Shown here one piece after another: positions 1 through 8,597 of a stretch of DNA of 64,000 nucleotides (its first letter is position 1; every line of letters starts with the position of its first letter). The notes beneath the pieces are model-generated. The model did no database searches. It was not told where the DNA came from and saw only the letters and a program-made list of their open reading frames with translations. The translations under genes were made by a program, and so were the position numbers. The DNA lies in the IMG/VR virus record IMGVR_UViG_3300047457_000500, positions 59,488-123,487 of that record; one strand, given 5' to 3'. This DNA comes from a virus.

Positions 1-1014
1 AAGGTATGTACCTTGACCTGAGAACTGTGTCCAATCTTGACCAGCAAAAGATGCTAAGTAATGATCAGACTGTACCCATGCTGTTGATGCATAGTTATTG
101 CCTTCCATTACGAAGACTGCTGCTCCTACTAATTCAGAGAAAGCGTCTGCATCTGCTGGGCGTGAAGCAACAAGTGTTGCTCCAGAAGCAGAAAGTTCCC
201 AGATACCATTTTCAGAATCAGTTGTTTGTCCTGTAAGAAGCAAACGATATCCAGCATCATTAATATCAAGTGGTGCGTGACCATCAATTACTGCACCTAC
301 AAAATCTCCTGCTACATTTACGTTAGATGTTGCAAGAAGATTTACTGCTGCCTTCCAGTTAAGACCAGATGAGAGACCATCTGCATATGCCTTAGCATTA
401 TTTTCTGCAGTAAGTGCTGCTGCATCTGCATAGTTGTTTGAACGAGTTACCTCAGCAGCAATTTCATCATCTGTGTAAGAGTTGGCATCTGCAAGTGCTG
501 CATTAGCCTTTGTTGTAGCATCTGATGCTGCATCTGCAATTGCATCATTCTTAGCAAGAAGAATTGCTGCATCACGAGCAATTACTTCGTCAGAGATTTC
601 TCCGTCTGTGTATTGCTGTGCTGCAAGAATTGCATCTGCCTCAGCATCTGCTGCTGCACCAATTGTATCCCACAAACCAGTGTTTGCAGTTACTGCTCTT
701 GCATCTGTAAAATATTTATTTGATGCACCTTCTGAAAGGTCATCTGTATCATGGTTTGAAAGTGAAGAAACTGTACCAGTTACATCACCAACAAGGTCTG
801 CTGTTATTGTTCCAGCAGCAAAGTTGCCTGAGCCATCACGCTTTACAACTGTGTTTGGTGTATTTGCTGAATCTGAGGATCCACCAATGAGACCAATAAT
901 ATAATCTTGGTCGTCTTCCTTCTTTGTAAGAATGTCAAAATTGTCGATGGTACCTGTTGTGCCTTCAACAATAAGACCATGCTTTACTTTAAAGTCTTTA
1001 TTTACTGTTGCCAT
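1..1014 (-). CDS. Phage tail fibre-like structural protein (3' end outside window)
   Basis: Open reading frame of 338 codons with no stop before the window edge, so the C-terminus is missing. It starts MATVNKDFKVKHGLIVEG behind an AAGGAG ribosome site. The N-terminus is typical of phage tail-fibre or adhesin proteins, followed by an Ala/Asp/Asn-rich middle (about residues 120-220) likely to form a coiled-coil or trimeric shaft, then a segment with glycine-rich turns. It is the most downstream gene seen of a minus-strand tail operon. Role inferred from context and composition; receptor specificity cannot be told. Confidence 0.7.
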   Translation of the reverse strand, partial: MATVNKDFKVKHGLIVEGTTGTIDNFDILTKKEDDQDYIIGLIGGSSDSANTPNTVVKRDGSGNFAAGTITADLVGDVTGTVSSLSNHDTDDLSEGASNKYFTDARAVTANTGLWDTIGAAADAEADAILAAQQYTDGEISDEVIARDAAILLAKNDAIADAASDATTKANAALADANSYTDDEIAAEVTRSNNYADAAALTAENNAKAYADGLSSGLNWKAAVNLLATSNVNVAGDFVGAVIDGHAPLDINDAGYRLLLTGQTTDSENGIWELSASGATLVASRPADADAFSELVGAAVFVMEGNNYASTAWVQSDHYLASFAGQDWTQFSGQGTYL

Positions 1015-1029
1015 TTATTATCTCCTTGT

Positions 1030-1476
1030 TTATGCCTTAAGTCCAATTCGTGCGTAACGAACTGTGACTGGCTTAATTGTTGGGTCTGGTGTAACAGTTA
1101 ATGAAACTGTATTACCTACCCTAGAGACGCTAACGGTGCCAATATTCCCATCATTGTCTATTGTGCCATATTCAGAGACGTTTACATTTGTACCGTCTAC
1201 CAAAATGGTCAACTCTGTTGCGTAAAATTTGTTATCTCCTGCAGTTACTTTTGCAATAGAAACAAGATACTTAACCATACGCCATTCTGTGGCGTCAAAA
1301 TTGTCAATCACAGTAGCATTTTCAATGCCAGAGATTGTGTTTTCATTATTACCCATTGAACCAAGATCTGTTGAACGGGCTGAGGCTGAATCAATTAAAT
1401 CCTCATAGTCCTGCTGTGTGGGACGATCACCAGTTTGAAATTTTGTTTTCAATGTTGGAATTGATATTTTTGCCAT
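1030..1476 (-). CDS. Small tail-associated structural protein
   Basis: 148 residues. The N-terminus (MAKISIPTLKTKFQTGDRPT) has the form found at the start of short phage tail-fibre accessory proteins. The rest is rich in beta-forming residues (T, V, N, G) and ends in a predicted beta-sandwich-like stretch. A TATAAT box lies exactly 6 nt before the ATG, so it may be read from a leaderless transcript as well as from the operon. Specific function unknown. Confidence 0.55.
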   Translation of the reverse strand: MAKISIPTLKTKFQTGDRPTQQDYEDLIDSASARSTDLGSMGNNENTISGIENATVIDNFDATEWRMVKYLVSIAKVTAGDNKFYATELTILVDGTNVNVSEYGTIDNDGNIGTVSVSRVGNTVSLTVTPDPTIKPVTVRYARIGLKA

Positions 1477-1504
1477 GGCCTTATTATAACTCCTTTTTTA
1501 TATT

Positions 1505-1726
1505 TTAAAGAATCCAGTTGCTAAAACCAATAACTTGTAGTGGAATTGGTGGCGGATTAGAAGAACTGTACCCTTCAATATTTATAGATTTAAACCTTAC
1601 CCTAAAGGGCAAGTCATGTTTGATTGTTGCTGTTGGAGCAATTAGGTTTATTTGTTTTACAGAATAGTCAAGTGGTTTAATGTATTTGGTTTTATGTTGT
1701 ATGGTTGATAGTGTTGCTCTTGCCAT
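1505..1726 (-). CDS. Small hypothetical protein in tail operon
   Basis: 73 residues beginning MARATLSTIQHKTKYIKPLD. It starts at the stop codon of the preceding gene (1-nt overlap), so translation is probably coupled. No recognised domain; alternating hydrophobic residues suggest a small beta-rich structural protein. Placement between tail genes suggests a minor virion component. Confidence 0.5.
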   Translation of the reverse strand: MARATLSTIQHKTKYIKPLDYSVKQINLIAPTATIKHDLPFRVRFKSINIEGYSSSNPPPIPLQVIGFSNWIL

Positions 1727-2130
1727 TAATCAGTTACATCTTCAAGTATCTTCATGCTACCCTGACAAACTGTCCAGACTCTTGTAGCATCAGATAATTG
1801 AATATCAAAGATGTCCCCTGTTTCTAAAATTACTGATTGATCTGAAGTTAACCAAACAGTAAACTCTCCAACCAAATCATCAGCGTCTGCTTCTGGATTT
1901 AATTCCATAACTAATGTGGCGTCGTCCGTAATAACTCCAAGGTCTGATGTATTGTTAGGTCTTTTAATTTTCATATTAATATTCCAATCTGGAATAATTA
2001 ATGGTTCTCCAGCATCATCAACAACATAAACTTTAAAACCAGATGTATCTCCACGAACAACAGTCCAAATAACTGTAGGTGGTTTTTCACCTATATCATA
2101 AGAAGAAGCGGATCCACGAAAATTTGCCAT
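1726..2130 (-). CDS. Tail protein with BppU-N-like beta domain (copy 1 of 3)
   Basis: 134 residues. It carries a WTVVRGDTSGFKVYV segment near residue 25 and ends with a W-x-V-x-x-G-x-M-x-I-x-x-D-V-T pattern. Two other genes in this module (at 6363 and 8597) share the VxRGDTxxxxV start, the central acidic strand and the G-x-I-x-V terminal strand. This layout resembles the N-terminal domain of baseplate upper protein BppU, which anchors receptor-binding proteins; that match is from memory. TATAAT lies 6 nt upstream of the ATG. Confidence 0.5.
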   Translation of the reverse strand: MANFRGSASSYDIGEKPPTVIWTVVRGDTSGFKVYVVDDAGEPLIIPDWNINMKIKRPNNTSDLGVITDDATLVMELNPEADADDLVGEFTVWLTSDQSVILETGDIFDIQLSDATRVWTVCQGSMKILEDVTD

Positions 2131-2147
2131 GTTGTGATTATATCATA

Positions 2148-2705
2148 TTAGGCTAATCCAGCCTTCAATGCTCCCCAAGTTCCATTTCCTTTTGCTTGTA
2201 TAACTATTACTCCATCATTAACGGATGATAGTCCAACTACCCCGATTACTCCGCCAGTTGCAGTTGTTGTTAAGGCTCCAGAAGAATTTACATATAATAA
2301 ATCACCTGCTTGAAATGATGAAGTATTTATTCCTGGTCCAGATAAAACTCCAGAAACTACTACCTCTCCAATTCCTCCATTTGCAGTTATCTCTGTTTTA
2401 GTTAATCCTAAAAACGGATAATTATCTGAAAGTTCTGAAGTAAAAGGTTTAATAACTGTTCTACCGTCATGCTGTCCTCTTTCCTGATTTAATTCAGGAT
2501 TAAACCAAGTCGCTGCATATACTGGTCTACCAGCGCCAATATTATCTTGTGTTTTATTAATAACTTTAACTCTAACATTAGATACATCTAAAGATTGTAG
2601 GGCTGAATCAACAGAGTCTGCTAATTTTTTAATATCATTATGAACATTTACAGAATCTGTTGCTTCTGGAAACTTTAAACCATAATTATCTGTTATATCG
2701 GCCAT
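2148..2705 (-). CDS. Tail/head-decoration-like structural protein
   Basis: I chose the ATG giving MADITDNYGLKF; an in-frame TTG three codons upstream lacks support. About 185 residues: an N-terminal helix (KKLADSVDSALQ) followed by a beta-rich domain containing GRPVYAATWF and a VVVSGVLSGPG stretch that looks like a short beta-hairpin domain often seen in phage minor structural proteins. A TATAAT box 8 nt before the ATG faces the divergent promoter of the lysozyme-like gene. Function inferred from context. Confidence 0.5.
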   Translation of the reverse strand: MADITDNYGLKFPEATDSVNVHNDIKKLADSVDSALQSLDVSNVRVKVINKTQDNIGAGRPVYAATWFNPELNQERGQHDGRTVIKPFTSELSDNYPFLGLTKTEITANGGIGEVVVSGVLSGPGINTSSFQAGDLLYVNSSGALTTTATGGVIGVVGLSSVNDGVIVIQAKGNGTWGALKAGLA

Positions 2706-2726
2706 AGAAAACAATTATATCATTAT

Positions 2727-2756
2727 TTGACTAAATGGCCTAAATTGTGTTATACT
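2727..2756 (+). promoter_or_regulatory. sigma70-type promoter for lysozyme-like gene
   Basis: TTGACT and TATACT separated by 18 bp, with a TG extension before the -10. The predicted leader of about 50 nt contains a small GGCACC/GGTGTC hairpin before the AAGGAGG ribosome site. Confidence 0.6.
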
Positions 2757-2810
2757 AGGAAGTAATATGGCACCCCTAAAAAGGTGTCATTCGTTTCTAA
2801 GGAGGAAACT

Positions 2811-3374
2811 ATGATTACTTTTATGAATAATAACAAGAATATCATTGGCACACTCAGCATATTGGCTATGTTTTCCGTTTGGTCAAACGTGGCTAATGCT
2901 TCTGAAAACCGATTAGACGATAGTAAACCTATCGTGCTTGAAGAAATAGTAGAGGCCACGCAAGTGGCCAAAAGTGTTTCTGAGGCTAAAGAAGATCAGT
3001 TAGAAAAATACAAAAATGCTGTAAATCTATCTGACAAAGACCTTAAAAATCTACTACGTTTAGTAGGGTTTGAAGGTCAAAAACTAAAGGAGGCTTGGGC
3101 TATTGCTAAAAAAGAATCTGGCGGTAGACCAATGGCGCTAAACCTTAGTAAAAGAACTGGAGATAGTTCTTATGGCTTATTTCAAATAAATATGATTGGC
3201 GACCTTGGTCCTGAGCGTAGAGATAAGTTTAAGTTAGAATCAAACTATGAGTTATTTAATCCAGTATTGAATGCTCAAGTTGCGTTTCATATGTCTAACG
3301 GTGGTGAAAATTGGATTGCCTGGAAAGGTATCACCCCAAGAACACAAGAGTGGTTAAATAAATTTCCACATTAA
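2811..3374 (+). CDS. Lysozyme/transglycosylase-fold protein with N-terminal signal or anchor
   Basis: 187 residues from the ATG preceded by AAGGAGGAAACT; an upstream in-frame start would overlap this ribosome site. Residues 8-30 form a hydrophobic export signal or anchor ending near NANA. Residues 75-180 fit a lysozyme-like fold: AIAKKESGG supplies the likely catalytic Glu and YGLFQINM matches the conserved G-L-x-Q-I-N motif of soluble lytic transglycosylases. It would cleave peptidoglycan, during entry or release. It is the only plus-strand gene in the left 9 kb and has its own promoter. Confidence 0.65.
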   Translation: MITFMNNNKNIIGTLSILAMFSVWSNVANASENRLDDSKPIVLEEIVEATQVAKSVSEAKEDQLEKYKNAVNLSDKDLKNLLRLVGFEGQKLKEAWAIAKKESGGRPMALNLSKRTGDSSYGLFQINMIGDLGPERRDKFKLESNYELFNPVLNAQVAFHMSNGGENWIAWKGITPRTQEWLNKFPH

Positions 3375-3383
3375 TTAAATGTT

Positions 3384-4103
3384 TTATCCCCAAGGGGCAA
3401 AGTTAAATGTTGCCTCTGGGGTAAAACTAAATACGCTAAACGATGATTCTGGGGTAAAACTAAATACGCTAAACGATGATTCTGGTGTAAATGAGAATAC
3501 AGAAAACGCTGGCATGAAGTTAAACGATGGTTCTGGCGTAAATGAAAATACTCCAAACGGAGAGAATCCGAATACGCCAAACGGTGGCATAAAGTTAAAC
3601 GATGGCTCTGGCGTAAATGAAAATACCCCAAATGGAGAAAAGCCAAACACGCCGAACGGTGGCATGAAGTTAAACGATGGTTCTGGAACAAATGAAAACA
3701 CGCCAAATGGAGAAAAGCCGAATACACCAAATGGTGGCATGAAGTTAAACGATGGTTCTGGAACAAACGAAAATACTCCGAATGGGGAAAAACCAAAAAC
3801 GCCAAATGGGGAAAAACCAAAAACGCCAAATGGAGAAAAACCAAAAACACCAAATGGTGTAAATGCAAATGAATGAATCTTATAATTAACAGTGCTTTCA
3901 TAATCTAGCAATGTATTTGCAGGAACATCTTGTGATTTTACTAAACCAGTAAGTGCTTCGTTGTCTTGAACTTCTTCTGTTTCGGTACCATATTTAAACC
4001 CTGCATTTTGAAGAGATGTTCTTGCTTGAAGTTTTGTTAAGCCAATTAAATTAGGAACCGCATTCATTCCTTTTGCAAAAAATGCCCATAATGAATTTAA
4101 CAT
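3384..4103 (-). CDS. PASTA-domain protein with C-terminal Phe/Pro-rich repeats
   Basis: 239 residues. Residues 15-80 (VPNLIGLTKLQARTSL, then D-V-P-A-N-T) form one PASTA domain, a module known to bind peptidoglycan or beta-lactams in actinobacterial kinases and penicillin-binding proteins. From about residue 82 to the end it is built of repeats of PFGVFGFS and PEPSFNFMP type, i.e. aromatic residues at fixed spacing. It sits 7 nt after the preceding tail gene, so it is probably a virion protein that contacts the cell wall. Two ORFs on other frames here are shadows of the repeat. Confidence 0.6.
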   Translation of the reverse strand: MLNSLWAFFAKGMNAVPNLIGLTKLQARTSLQNAGFKYGTETEEVQDNEALTGLVKSQDVPANTLLDYESTVNYKIHSFAFTPFGVFGFSPFGVFGFSPFGVFGFSPFGVFSFVPEPSFNFMPPFGVFGFSPFGVFSFVPEPSFNFMPPFGVFGFSPFGVFSFTPEPSFNFMPPFGVFGFSPFGVFSFTPEPSFNFMPAFSVFSFTPESSFSVFSFTPESSFSVFSFTPEATFNFAPWG

Positions 4104-4110
4104 TTTATGC

Positions 4111-4743
4111 CTACACCGTCAAATCGCCGATTAACACCCAGGTGTCTGTTGCATATTTTATTAAAGTAGCGCCAGCATACCTTGCAGCAATCTTCTTATT
4201 AGAATTTTTGCTGTTAATTATAACATCCACTGTAGCACCAGAGAAAGTTACATTCCCAGATCCTACCCTAATAACATCTATTCTTTGTCCTATTTCAAAA
4301 GGAACTGATGAGTTTAACGGTACAGTTACTGTTGTATCAGAACCAGAATTAATAGTTACTGTTTTACCAGCATCTCCCAAAACAAGGGTGTAGTTAGATG
4401 TTTTTTCATTAAATATAACACTATCAAGTAATCCTACCCACTTAGTTCCATTATAATATTGAAGTTGACTTATATCTGTACCGCCATTAGTCTGCTCTAC
4501 AAAACATACAGTTCCTTCTGTTGGAGAAGTTATTGCTGCATCTCTAGCAGTAGGGTTTTGAAATATATTTACTCCACCTTTTGCCTTTATAACATCATTT
4601 GCTGTTACTGTAGATCCAAAAATATGAGCCTGTGTCCATGTGTATGGAACATTAGTATTTGCTACACCAGCAATCGCATACCATTTATTATCTCCAGCGT
4701 CATACATGTATGCTACTTTGCTTTGAGGTGCAATTTGAGCCAT
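4111..4743 (-). CDS. Tail fibre protein with conserved C-terminal beta domain
   Basis: 210 residues starting MAQIAPQSKVAYMYDAGDN. The C-terminal half (YTLVLGDAGKTVTINSG, TVPLNSSVPFEIGQRIDVI, ending WVLIGDL) is a domain widely seen at the end of phage fibre proteins, where it folds as a beta-sandwich tip. It is followed closely by the PASTA gene and preceded by another fibre gene with a 1-nt gap, so the three are co-transcribed. Probably part of the adsorption apparatus. Confidence 0.6.
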   Translation of the reverse strand: MAQIAPQSKVAYMYDAGDNKWYAIAGVANTNVPYTWTQAHIFGSTVTANDVIKAKGGVNIFQNPTARDAAITSPTEGTVCFVEQTNGGTDISQLQYYNGTKWVGLLDSVIFNEKTSNYTLVLGDAGKTVTINSGSDTTVTVPLNSSVPFEIGQRIDVIRVGSGNVTFSGATVDVIINSKNSNKKIAARYAGATLIKYATDTWVLIGDLTV

Positions 4744-4744
4744 A

Positions 4745-5782
4745 TTAGATCTCCTCCACTATGAAAGTATCAGAAGTTTCACCGATTCTTTGTGTTATTA
4801 CATTTGCAACATAACCATTTGGAGTAATATTAATTAATCTATATGTTATAACATCTCCAGTTGTTGCTCCATGTGTGTCTAGCCATTCAAAATGAGAACT
4901 TGTAAATTCTTTTGATACCAAGCCTACATTTATTGTTGAGTACGCACCAGCATTAATTTTTCTTTGCAAACCTAAAAATACCTCTTTGTTCGTATCTGTT
5001 GTTGGTCTACATACCCCTGTAAATGTTATCTTTGTTTTTGTAGAAGATGCACTTTTTGTTATTGATAACTCTAAGTCATCACCAGATATTGTTTTTAAAA
5101 CTTCGTCTTCGGCAACTCCATTAATATGTATTCCAATTAAACTTGTTTCTGCATAATCTCCAAAATAAATTGAGGATATATTTTTATTATTTTCATAATC
5201 TAGGTCTGTCCAAGAAACTCCAAGGGGTGCACTGGAGTCTGCCGTTAAAACTTTTCCATTGCTTCCAACTGTAAGTATTTCTGTAACTCCGCTTGAAGCA
5301 CCTACAATTAAATCACCTTTTGCTTCTGTGTATGTTCCGACTTTTACAAAACTAGAAGTGTCATAAACATATATATCTTTATTTTCAGAATCTTTATCTA
5401 TCCAAACAATTCCATTTGCTAAGTTTGTTGTTGGCGCTTCATTCTGATAAAGTGCAATTCCATATGTTGATTGTACAGTTGATCCACTTGAATCTGATGC
5501 CATGGCAATGTATCCATCTGTTGGCTGTGCTATTGCCTGTATTTGTGCAAGTGTTAAATAGTCAGACCCAATGCCCAACTCTTCCTGATCATCAACCCTG
5601 TTTTTTAGTTGTTGCAGATAGTATGCTATTGAAGGGTTTAAAAGTTGTTGAGGGTCTTCATTGGTAACATCATAGTTATAATTTCCATACAGGAATAACT
5701 TAAGCGCTGCTTGTATATCAGCCTTATCTTCATATCCTGGTTGCTTTGTATTCCACAAGCCACCAATGTCTTCTGCTGCCAC
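4745..5782 (-). CDS. Tail fibre protein
   Basis: 345 residues with a GTG start behind AAGGGGGTGAT. The N-terminal 80 residues are mixed helical; residues 95-190 contain GIVWIDKDSENKDIYVYD and VLTADSSAPLGVSWTD, strings typical of phage fibre shafts; the C-terminal 150 residues are beta-rich. Likely a long fibre or baseplate adhesin. A GGTATAAT box upstream could give it independent expression. Confidence 0.6.
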   Translation of the reverse strand: MAAEDIGGLWNTKQPGYEDKADIQAALKLFLYGNYNYDVTNEDPQQLLNPSIAYYLQQLKNRVDDQEELGIGSDYLTLAQIQAIAQPTDGYIAMASDSSGSTVQSTYGIALYQNEAPTTNLANGIVWIDKDSENKDIYVYDTSSFVKVGTYTEAKGDLIVGASSGVTEILTVGSNGKVLTADSSAPLGVSWTDLDYENNKNISSIYFGDYAETSLIGIHINGVAEDEVLKTISGDDLELSITKSASSTKTKITFTGVCRPTTDTNKEVFLGLQRKINAGAYSTINVGLVSKEFTSSHFEWLDTHGATTGDVITYRLINITPNGYVANVITQRIGETSDTFIVEEI

Positions 5783-5799
5783 TTAGATCACCCCCTTGA

Positions 5800-6363
5800 T
5801 TATACCACCGAAATATGCAGGTGGGCTGTTCTTGATTCAGATATATCTACCCAAGAACTTCCATCAAACTCCTTTGCATAAAATGTAATCTTTAAAACAT
5901 CTACAGACCCATCATTAATAATTTCTGTTTTTATTGAATTTGCAATAGGTCTTCCAGCAGATGTGGCTAATGTTGCCTGAACACTAAAGTTATCTACCCC
6001 AACATTACCAACATAGGAAGGGTCTTTGATAAAACTTATTGGAATGGTGCAATAATTTTGAGTTGGAAAACTAATTTCTTTTAACGTATCATAAGTATTT
6101 GGTATTAGTTTATTTAAAGGCTCCCACTGTGGAGTAGAACTTCCAAGACCATACGTGTACTGATACAGCATAAGATATTCTTCTGTATCGCTCTTTTGTA
6201 AATTTATGTATAAATCAAAAACATTTGGGTCTTGCCCTATATCTGTTACATCTGGTCTTCCATTACCTACAAAAATTAAACTTCCACGATCACCTTTATC
6301 GCCAAAATCAACTTCTACTTTTACAGTGTCTGGTCCGCCTAAAACTAATACATCGTCTGACAT
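5800..6363 (-). CDS. Minor tail protein with short collagen-like segment
   Basis: 187 residues. Near residue 20 it has a short GDKGDRGS collagen-like stretch, followed by a domain with YLMLYQYTYG and a C-terminal beta domain. It overlaps its upstream neighbour by one base, so translation is coupled. Two larger collagen-like proteins follow in the same operon, suggesting a set of interacting fibre parts. Confidence 0.5.
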   Translation of the reverse strand: MSDDVLVLGGPDTVKVEVDFGDKGDRGSLIFVGNGRPDVTDIGQDPNVFDLYINLQKSDTEEYLMLYQYTYGLGSSTPQWEPLNKLIPNTYDTLKEISFPTQNYCTIPISFIKDPSYVGNVGVDNFSVQATLATSAGRPIANSIKTEIINDGSVDVLKITFYAKEFDGSSWVDISESRTAHLHISVV

Positions 6364-6761
6364 TATTTATCTGCTACCTGTTCTGTAATACTTATAGTTC
6401 CAGTTAATAAAGTTAATACTTGTGGATAATCTACTCCTGGCTTTCTAACCTGTACATCGTATACATAATCCTTAGAAGCGTCCATTAGTAAACCATCTTC
6501 TGGTCTAATAGTACAAAGAACATAGTCTCCCTCGTCAGAAATTTTTGCTAAACACTTATGCCATCCTGGGGCTGTGCTTCCACCTCTTGTTTGTGCAAAT
6601 GCAAAAATAACTCCTTCTACTTCGCCAGTAGTCAAAGGATCATCTGGGATGTTATATGCTGTTAATGGAAACGGCAATCCGTCTGGTTTCTTAGGGTATA
6701 CACGAAATTCATAGGTGTCACCCTTATAATAATTTATGTTGTATGTTCCTGGAAATGCCAT
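6363..6761 (-). CDS. Tail protein with BppU-N-like beta domain (copy 2 of 3)
   Basis: 132 residues. It shares with the genes at 1726 and 8597 the KGDTYEFRV start, the YVYDVQVR central strand and a GTISITE terminal strand. A GAGGAGGAAC ribosome site precedes the ATG. It directly precedes a collagen-segment protein, consistent with an anchor for the fibre. BppU-like identity is from fold pattern only. Confidence 0.5.
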   Translation of the reverse strand: MAFPGTYNINYYKGDTYEFRVYPKKPDGLPFPLTAYNIPDDPLTTGEVEGVIFAFAQTRGGSTAPGWHKCLAKISDEGDYVLCTIRPEDGLLMDASKDYVYDVQVRKPGVDYPQVLTLLTGTISITEQVADK

Positions 6762-6777
6762 AGTTCCTCCTCGTAAA

Positions 6778-7497
6778 TTATATCACAGATACGTATATGG
6801 AATTCATAATTGCAGAAGCGTTATAGTCTGTTCTAATTTGCGGAATAGCACCAGAGTTCCACATAACGTTGTCCTCTATATAAAAGTTCTGAGTTACATA
6901 CATATTATATACATATTGATATTTTAATGATGCTACAAACTGGGATATTTCCGTATTTGATTTAGGGAAAAATGTTCTTATCCAAACCTCTGTGTTGTTA
7001 GATTCTGTTGTAAGTTCAAAATTATATGTTACAAATACCTGAGACCCTATCTTTAATCCATGAAAATTAAGCATTCTTTGATGCTCATTCCAAAGGCTTG
7101 TGCATCCCTCTGGCAGATATTTTTCATTTGTATTACTTCCTTTTGAATCTACCCATACATTTACCCACCCATCTTCTCCGTAATTAACTCCTAAGTCGAT
7201 AGGCTTTCTATTTTGATTAAAGTATGCTGCCCAGCCAGCCTGCTGACCAGAGGAGGATAACGAACTTAGACCATCCTTACCAGGTAGTCCTCTTTCGCCT
7301 TTAGGACCCTGAATGCCGTCTTTTCCAGCAGGACCCGTATCTCCTTTAGGACCCATAGGCCCCTGTGGCCCCATAGGCCCAGGAACAGGTACATAATTAA
7401 TTAATATATCAGTATTTGTTGTTTGAGTTTCTACAACTTGTGCAGCATAACTAGATTTTTTGCTGCCAGGGAAATCCATAGACTTAGAAACAGGCAT
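6778..7497 (-). CDS. Collagen-like fibre protein
   Basis: 239 residues. Residues 38-76 are about thirteen G-x-y triplets (GPMGPQGPMGPKGDTGPAG and on), a collagen triple-helix shaft. The C-terminal 150 residues form an aromatic-rich globular head that may bind the receptor. Collagen-like phage fibres are trimeric. GGGATAAT lies 6 nt upstream of the start, so separate transcription is possible. Confidence 0.7.
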   Translation of the reverse strand: MPVSKSMDFPGSKKSSYAAQVVETQTTNTDILINYVPVPGPMGPQGPMGPKGDTGPAGKDGIQGPKGERGLPGKDGLSSLSSSGQQAGWAAYFNQNRKPIDLGVNYGEDGWVNVWVDSKGSNTNEKYLPEGCTSLWNEHQRMLNFHGLKIGSQVFVTYNFELTTESNNTEVWIRTFFPKSNTEISQFVASLKYQYVYNMYVTQNFYIEDNVMWNSGAIPQIRTDYNASAIMNSIYVSVI

Positions 7498-7514
7498 GGA
7501 GTTATTATCCCATA

Positions 7515-8225
7515 TTATTCACAAATATAAGAAAACGACATATGGAATTTATCGTCTGTATCTATACCAACGGGTGTATTATGATTAAATGTTTGATCTG
7601 CAGCACTGCTTCCTATTGCCCACACTGTAAACGTTGAAGAGTTATCAGACAAATGTCCTTTAAGACTATAGTGATCTGTTCCTTGGTTTGTAATTTTATG
7701 AACTGATCCACCATAAACATCTGTATGGTATTTAGAAGGGAAAGGAAGAGTAAGTGAATATTGTCCTGTTCCAAAATTAGTTACAGTAGTAAATAAAACA
7801 TCAATTTGCACAGTAACTAGATTTCCAATCTTAATGTATGATCCAGTTGCTGGTGTGTTATTAAAAGTTAATCCTGTACCGCTCCAAACTGGATTGTAAG
7901 AATTAATTGTTGTTGTTCCAGTGTCTAAGTTTGCATCTTGACCGTCTGCACCGTCTTGACCTGGTTCTGCAATTGTTGTCCAATAAGAAGTTCCTGGTGG
8001 ATATCCTGGATTTGGTTCTCCGACTCTGTAATAAGTTCCTCCAGCATATGTAACTACATCGCCAATATTGTAATCTGCTCCGTTATTATATTCACCAACA
8101 AAATTCCATAATGCGTCTGCACCATTAGCGCCTGCAGGACCTGGTTCTCCTTGTGGTCCTGGATCTCCTTGTGGACCAGTTCCTCCAGAACCTCCACCAA
8201 TACCAGGGTGTGTAAACCGTGCCAT
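7515..8225 (-). CDS. Collagen-like fibre protein
   Basis: 236 residues. Residues 8-34 carry GGSGGTGPQGDPGPQGEPG triplets; next comes a carbohydrate-binding-like stretch (WNFVGEYNNGADYNIGDVVTY, a W-x-G-x-Y-x-x-G-x-x-Y layout known from fibre and chitin-binding domains); a second short G-x-y run follows and then a beta-rich C-terminal domain. Tail fibre role is likely. Its start overlaps the preceding stop by one base. Confidence 0.7.
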   Translation of the reverse strand: MARFTHPGIGGGSGGTGPQGDPGPQGEPGPAGANGADALWNFVGEYNNGADYNIGDVVTYAGGTYYRVGEPNPGYPPGTSYWTTIAEPGQDGADGQDANLDTGTTTINSYNPVWSGTGLTFNNTPATGSYIKIGNLVTVQIDVLFTTVTNFGTGQYSLTLPFPSKYHTDVYGGSVHKITNQGTDHYSLKGHLSDNSSTFTVWAIGSSAADQTFNHNTPVGIDTDDKFHMSFSYICE

Positions 8226-8506
8226 TAGTTCTGACTCTCTAATCCAGTCTGCATTACTGCCAAGTTCATTGTTGTTGATCCAATTGCATATAATGCATCA
8301 GCGCTTGGAAGTTCAAAAGATATTGAGTGGTTTGGCATAATTCTAAAACCATAATTAGTTGAAGAAACTGTATCATCTCCTCCAAGGTAAATGTACCCAG
8401 TGTCATTTACATTTTGAAGTGTTATGTCCATACCGCCATGTTTTCCATTTGGCGTAAGTCTTACTGGTGTTGCGCTTGTTAGTTCTACGATGGAGTGTTG
8501 TGCCAT
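8225..8506 (-). CDS. Small tail-associated protein
   Basis: 93 residues starting MAQHSIVELTSATPVRLTP, beta-rich with VNDTGYIYLGGDDTV. Small proteins of this form sit among minor tail genes of actinobacteriophages. AAGGAAGGTATAAA precedes the ATG and overlaps the stop of the upstream microgene. Confidence 0.5.
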   Translation of the reverse strand: MAQHSIVELTSATPVRLTPNGKHGGMDITLQNVNDTGYIYLGGDDTVSSTNYGFRIMPNHSISFELPSADALYAIGSTTMNLAVMQTGLESQN

Positions 8507-8507
8507 T

Positions 8508-8597
8508 TTATACCTTCCTTATCTTAAAAGTTTTTGAATTAATCTTAATAACTGGTGGTAGTTCTGTTCTTGGAGATGTGATTTTAATAACTGCCAT
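8508..8597 (-). CDS. 29-residue basic peptide in tail operon
   Basis: Reads MAVIKITSPRTELPPVIKIN and ends in a Lys/Arg-rich tail. It uses a TAATG overlap with the upstream gene and fills the gap to the next ribosome site exactly, which is why I accept it despite its length. Function unknown. Confidence 0.45.
   Translation of the reverse strand: MAVIKITSPRTELPPVIKINSKTFKIRKV

Noticed and set aside
2750-2971. Minus-strand 73-codon ORF over the lysozyme-like gene start
   Set aside because: Antisense to a supported gene with promoter and ribosome site; no context of its own.
3379-3876. Plus-strand 165-codon repeat protein (K-L-N-D-G-S-G / N-E-N-T-P-N-G)
   Set aside because: It is the antisense of the PASTA gene's repeat tail; repeats stay open in several frames, and the minus frame has the PASTA domain, operon position and spacing.
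3371-3901. Second minus-strand ORF of His/Leu-rich repeats
   Set aside because: Another shadow frame of the same DNA repeats, with no start context.
7260-7390. Short G-rich repeats as a possible CRISPR array
   Set aside because: They encode collagen-like G-x-y triplets; no array of spaced repeats was seen anywhere in the window.
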